Of a DNA stretch of 63,661 nt, positions 61,154 to 63,661 are shown one piece after another. The DNA is from JBHGBM01 sp041946965 (GTDB lineage Bacteria > Acidobacteriota > Terriglobia > Bryobacterales > Bryobacteraceae). Each line of letters begins with the position of its first letter. Within the stretch, counting starts at the first letter, position 1. The stretch spans positions 1 through 63,661 of the forward strand of contig JBHGBM010000027.1 of NCBI GenBank assembly GCA_041946965.1. Direction: 5' to 3'. Position numbers and translations under genes: made by a program. The notes beneath the pieces are model-generated. The model was not told the DNA's origin and did no database searches. It was given only the letters and a program-made list of their open reading frames with translations.

Positions 61154-62026
61154 CTACGCCGCGTTCCTCCGGCGCCGGGCGGCCAGGCCGAGCATCCCGA
61201 GGACGGCGCCCAGCACCGCCGCCCCGGACGGTTCGGGCACCGGCAGCGGCGTCAGGAACTCCTGAACCGCCACATTGTTGTGGCTGTTCCGGACCCAGTT
61301 CGCGTTACCCGTGACGAGCGTCCAATTCTCCGCGTCCCAGTTGTGGTTCAAGACGGCGTCCTGCGCCTCGATCAGCGCGAAGTCCACCGCACCCCGGAAA
61401 GTGCCGGTGTAGGCCGTGTTGTCGAGGTAATTCTTGAACGTCCGCGTGCCGGTGGTGGCGTTGACCTTGTTCGTCAGCGTGCTGTAATTCGCGCCTGCCT
61501 GCACGAACAACTCCCAAACCGCAACCTGCGAAATCACCATGGATGCCGTGTCCGCCGGATTGCGCGCCTGGGCCTTGAGGATATTTTCGAAAAGCCACGC
61601 CGCTTCGAGATAGCGCACATAAGACACGGTCATGCCGTTGATGACACCGGCGCCCGCCTGGGTGAAAATATTGCCGCCGGCGGAATCGGATGTAAATGGA
61701 AAAGATGGCGGGTTGACGATGTCGCCCGCGGAATAGTTGCCGCCGAACTGCGCGTACGCGGTCACATTGCTTTGGTTGAGAGGATGCAGGTCGGCCTGCC
61801 AGTCATACGGGGGCGCGATTTCATGGTTGAAGTCGAGGCAGAACAGGGTCAGCAGGAGATCCGGATCCCTGGTGGTATCCCAGGCGTAATAGGGACTGGT
61901 GTAGTAGCCGACCCAGCTTGTATGTTGCGCGTTGACGCCCTGCCAGTGCAAGGAGTCCGCGGACAGGCCGCCCGCCGCCGCGAGCATGAGGGAGAAGACT
62001 AGCAGACCCGTGTAGTGCGATCGCAC
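61154..62026 (-). CDS. PEP-CTERM sorting-domain protein
   Basis: The 290 residues are read from GTG at 62026, preceded by GGAGG at 5 bases, with a signal peptide (YTGLLVFSLMLAAAGGLSA). The middle is Asn/Tyr/aromatic-rich (LFCLDFNHEIAPPYDW) with no known enzymatic motif. The C-terminus carries a PEP-CTERM tripartite signal: PVPEPSGAAVLG, a hydrophobic helix (AAVLGAVLGMLGLAA) and RRRR. Such proteins are exported and processed by exosortase, usually in exopolysaccharide-producing bacteria; no exosortase gene is in this window. It is convergent with the SDR gene after 8 bases. Confidence 0.85.
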   Translation of the reverse strand: MRSHYTGLLVFSLMLAAAGGLSADSLHWQGVNAQHTSWVGYYTSPYYAWDTTRDPDLLLTLFCLDFNHEIAPPYDWQADLHPLNQSNVTAYAQFGGNYSAGDIVNPPSFPFTSDSAGGNIFTQAGAGVINGMTVSYVRYLEAAWLFENILKAQARNPADTASMVISQVAVWELFVQAGANYSTLTNKVNATTGTRTFKNYLDNTAYTGTFRGAVDFALIEAQDAVLNHNWDAENWTLVTGNANWVRNSHNNVAVQEFLTPLPVPEPSGAAVLGAVLGMLGLAARRRRNAA

Positions 62027-62243
62027 ATCGGCCTCCGGGTGCGGCAATTGCACGCCAGACTCCAATACGCCGCGGCTTCCGGCGCCAGTGCTCGGGCGGC
62101 GTGGCGTTTGGCGTCCAAGCGCCTGGAGGCGTAGGATATGCGGCCCTGGTTGGATTGGTACCGGTACCCAGGTTTCCAGGAGCCGGGCGGCTGGCTTGCC
62201 GAGGCGCGGTGGCCAACAATCGGCGTTTTCTCCAAATCCGTTG

Positions 62244-62262
62244 GCTGGACGCCAGCTATAAT
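62244..62262 (+). promoter_or_regulatory. Candidate promoter -10 with adjacent perfect hairpin
   Basis: TATAAT at 62257-62262 is a consensus -10 box, 25-30 bases before the ATG at 62287. Directly upstream, GCTGG-ACG-CCAGC (62244-62256) is a perfect inverted repeat that would cover the promoter spacer and may be an operator. No good -35 box is seen. The rest of the 260-base divergent gap (62027-62286) holds nothing else I recognise. Confidence 0.5.
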
Positions 62263-62286
62263 CGTCTCTCTGCCAAGGAGAAACCG

Positions 62287-63165
62287 ATGAACCGTCGCGA
62301 CGCACTCAAGAATCTGCCGGCGCTGGCCGGCGCCGTCCAGCTTGCCCCGGCCGCGCGCGCCGCCGCCGTGAAGGGCCGGCTGCGCTCCGCCATCTGCTGC
62401 TATTCCTACCGGCAGGAGCTGGCGAAAGGGAAGCTGACTTACGAGGATGTGATCCGCATCGCCGTCGAGAACGACATTGACGGACTGGACATGACCGTCT
62501 ACTGGTTCCCGAAGGAGGTGACCGACGACTTTCTCTTCAAGCTGAAGCGGCTGGCCTACAAGAACGCCGTGGAGATTTACTCGATCGCGGTCCGGACCGA
62601 GATGACGCAGCGCACGCCCGAGCTTCAGCAGAAGGAGTTGGCCGGGCTGCGCCGGTGGGTGGACATCGCGGAGAAACTCGGCGCCGGGCACATCCGCGTC
62701 TTCGGCGGCAGGATCCCCAAGGACGCCACCGAAGACCAGGCCGCCGGCTGGGTCATTGAAGTGCTCAAGCGCGGCGCCGAGTACGCCGGAAAGAAAGGCA
62801 TCATTCTGGGCATCGAGAACCACGGCGGGGTTACGGAAAAGGCGGAGACCATCGTAAAGATCATCAAAGCCGTGGATTCGCCCTGGGTGGGCATGAATCT
62901 GGATACGGGCAACTTCGTCCACTCGCCGTACGAATCCATGCAGATGTGCATGCCGTATGCCTCCAGCGTGCAGGTGAAGGTCATGTTGCGGGAGCAGGGC
63001 AAGGAACGCGTCCCCTCCGATTGGGACCGGATCGGCGGCATGCTGGTGAAGAGCGGCTACAGCGGCTACCTGGCCCTGGAGTATGAAGAGAAGGAAGATA
63101 CCGCCACCGCCATGCCGCGATTGCTGAAGAAACTGAACGAGGTCGTACACAAGCACTCCGCCTGA
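62287..63165 (+). CDS. Sugar phosphate isomerase/epimerase-like (xylose isomerase-like TIM barrel) protein, exported
   Basis: The 292 residues start at ATG 62287, with AAGGAG seven bases upstream and a Tat-like leader (MNRRDALKNLPALAGAV). The TIM barrel shows AICCYSYRQELAKGK, GIENHGGVTEKAET, VGMNLDTGNFVHSPYES and YLALEYEEKEDTA; the Glu and Asp residues in these segments are the usual divalent-metal ligands of this superfamily. It probably acts on a sugar derivative in the periplasm, alongside Gfo/Idh dehydrogenases of the same genome. It is a diverged relative of the protein at 55468-56370. Confidence 0.88.
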   Translation: MNRRDALKNLPALAGAVQLAPAARAAAVKGRLRSAICCYSYRQELAKGKLTYEDVIRIAVENDIDGLDMTVYWFPKEVTDDFLFKLKRLAYKNAVEIYSIAVRTEMTQRTPELQQKELAGLRRWVDIAEKLGAGHIRVFGGRIPKDATEDQAAGWVIEVLKRGAEYAGKKGIILGIENHGGVTEKAETIVKIIKAVDSPWVGMNLDTGNFVHSPYESMQMCMPYASSVQVKVMLREQGKERVPSDWDRIGGMLVKSGYSGYLALEYEEKEDTATAMPRLLKKLNEVVHKHSA

Positions 63166-63279
63166 TGCCCGCGCCCCCCTCGGGCGCCGGCCTATGATGA
63201 AGCCGGAGGGGGGCGCGTTGTCCGGTTCGATCCCGCCCGAAAACTTGCAGGCCGGGCTTGACGAGCAACAGCGTAAGTC

Positions 63280-63583
63280 CGCCCGCCTGCTGTGCGACTT
63301 CGCTTTCGCTCTGCATGCCGGCCCGGTACTTCGACCCGCCGCCGTTGGCCGCGCCGCCGGTACACAACACCTGCGGCAGCCTGGGCCGGAACGCGCTGTG
63401 GGGACCGGGCAACTGGAGGGCCGGTTTCGCCATGCTCAAGTCACCATCGCGGAAGGCAAACCGGTGCATTTCCGCGCCGAGGCGTACAACCTGTTCAACC
63501 ACCCGAATATCTACAATCCGAACGGCAACATGAACAAGTCCGGGAACCGGACCATGCAGATGGCCCTGCGTTTTGTTTTCTGA
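63280..63583 (+). pseudogene. Frameshifted C-terminal remnant of an Oar-like TonB-dependent receptor
   Basis: One frame encodes CGSLGRNALWGPGNWRAGF (about 63379-63435), the sequence that typically precedes the last barrel strands of acidobacterial receptors. The expected continuation, EGKPVHFRAEAYNLFNHPN and MQMALRFVF with a TGA stop at 63581-63583, lies in another frame. A frameshift near 63440 and loss of the upstream ~1000 residues make it a relic. The bases between 63166 and this remnant hold no gene I can support. Confidence 0.72.
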
Positions 63584-63604
63584 GGGCGATGGGGTTGTGG
63601 GTTC

Positions 63605-63661
63605 TGGTGGGCCCTGCTGGATTTGAACCAGCGACCAACGGATTATGAGTCCGCTGCTCTA
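63605..63661 (-). tRNA. tRNA-Ile2 (anticodon CAU), 3' part only
   Basis: The minus strand shows the anticodon arm GCGGA-CTCATAA-TCCGT with anticodon CAT (complement of 63645-63647), a short variable loop, the T arm GCTGG-TTCAAAT-CCAGC, the 3' acceptor half AGGGCCC, discriminator A and an encoded CCA (63605-63607). The sequence around TTGGTCGCTGGTTCAA follows the lysidine-modified Ile2 tRNA pattern better than elongator Met. The 5' part lies beyond the window edge. Confidence 0.85.

Noticed and set aside
62027..62286. Cyclic-di-GMP riboswitch upstream of the PEP-CTERM gene
   Set aside because: GGCAAGCC and AAACC-like pieces occur, but the conserved GEMM core order and spacing is not present.
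63605..63661. Elongator tRNA-Met
   Set aside because: The anticodon is CAU in both, but the variable loop and T-arm sequence follow the Ile2 pattern. Loss of the 5' part leaves slight doubt.

Overview
The window looks like chromosomal DNA of an acidobacterium of the Solibacter/Bryobacter group (Bryobacterales). This is inferred from several things seen together: uniformly high GC; two very large TonB-dependent receptors with an N-terminal carboxypeptidase-regulatory-like domain; Tat-exported Gfo/Idh/MocA dehydrogenases, sulfatases and sugar-phosphate-isomerase/epimerase-like proteins; a PEP-CTERM protein; and two secreted proteins that end in what I recognise as the C-terminal domain described from Solibacter usitatus (TIGR03437). 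I see no phage, integrase, insertion sequence or CRISPR array. Coding density is high, with many ATGA/GTGA overlaps.

Region 1 (1-7280, minus strand) is a cobalamin-controlled gene string. A cobalamin riboswitch (about 7128-7275) precedes a BtuB-like receptor, a PduO-type corrinoid adenosyltransferase, a DUF6580 membrane protein, a radical SAM protein, a NifX-like protein and two Gfo/Idh/MocA dehydrogenases, with gaps of at most 22 bases. The radical SAM frame appears to stop at TGA (2476-2478). Reading through gives Cys-Sec-Ala-Glu-Pro and eleven residues in all before a TAG, and a strong hairpin starts just after the TGA. I interpret this as a selenoprotein of the CUAEP-tail radical SAM family, which ordinary gene calling would truncate. 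This is the main finding.

Region 2 (7305-22808) is mostly extracytoplasmic catabolism: a YncE propeller/phosphoesterase fusion, a sulfatase with HEAT-like repeats, 2-keto-3-deoxygluconate kinase, a double RidA-like protein, an M28 peptidase, a stand-alone receiver, a GH3 glycosidase, a UPF0173 hydrolase, two small or zinc-ribbon proteins, a PflA-like radical SAM protein and a second sulfatase.

Region 3 (22868-42000) holds a translationally coupled pair of paralogous polytopic membrane proteins, a large NHL-repeat secreted protein, mqnA, an Ala/Pro-rich glycine-zipper protein, a housekeeping run (dusB, rnhA, ppi, DUF1080, nadD), a giant exported protein with nine ~100-residue repeats, an ArnT-like glycosyltransferase, and a biotin carboxylase/biotin-carrier pair.

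Region 4 (42043-63661) holds a PIG-L deacetylase, an isolated nuoB, malQ, a CoA-binding protein, two TonB-dependent receptors flanking a truncated membrane-fusion-protein remnant, a xylose-isomerase-like protein, and a coupled string of SpoIIE phosphatase, nnr, tsaE and an enoyl-reductase-like SDR. It ends with a PEP-CTERM protein, another epimerase-like protein, a frameshifted receptor remnant and the 3' part of a tRNA-Ile2(CAU) that runs off the window.
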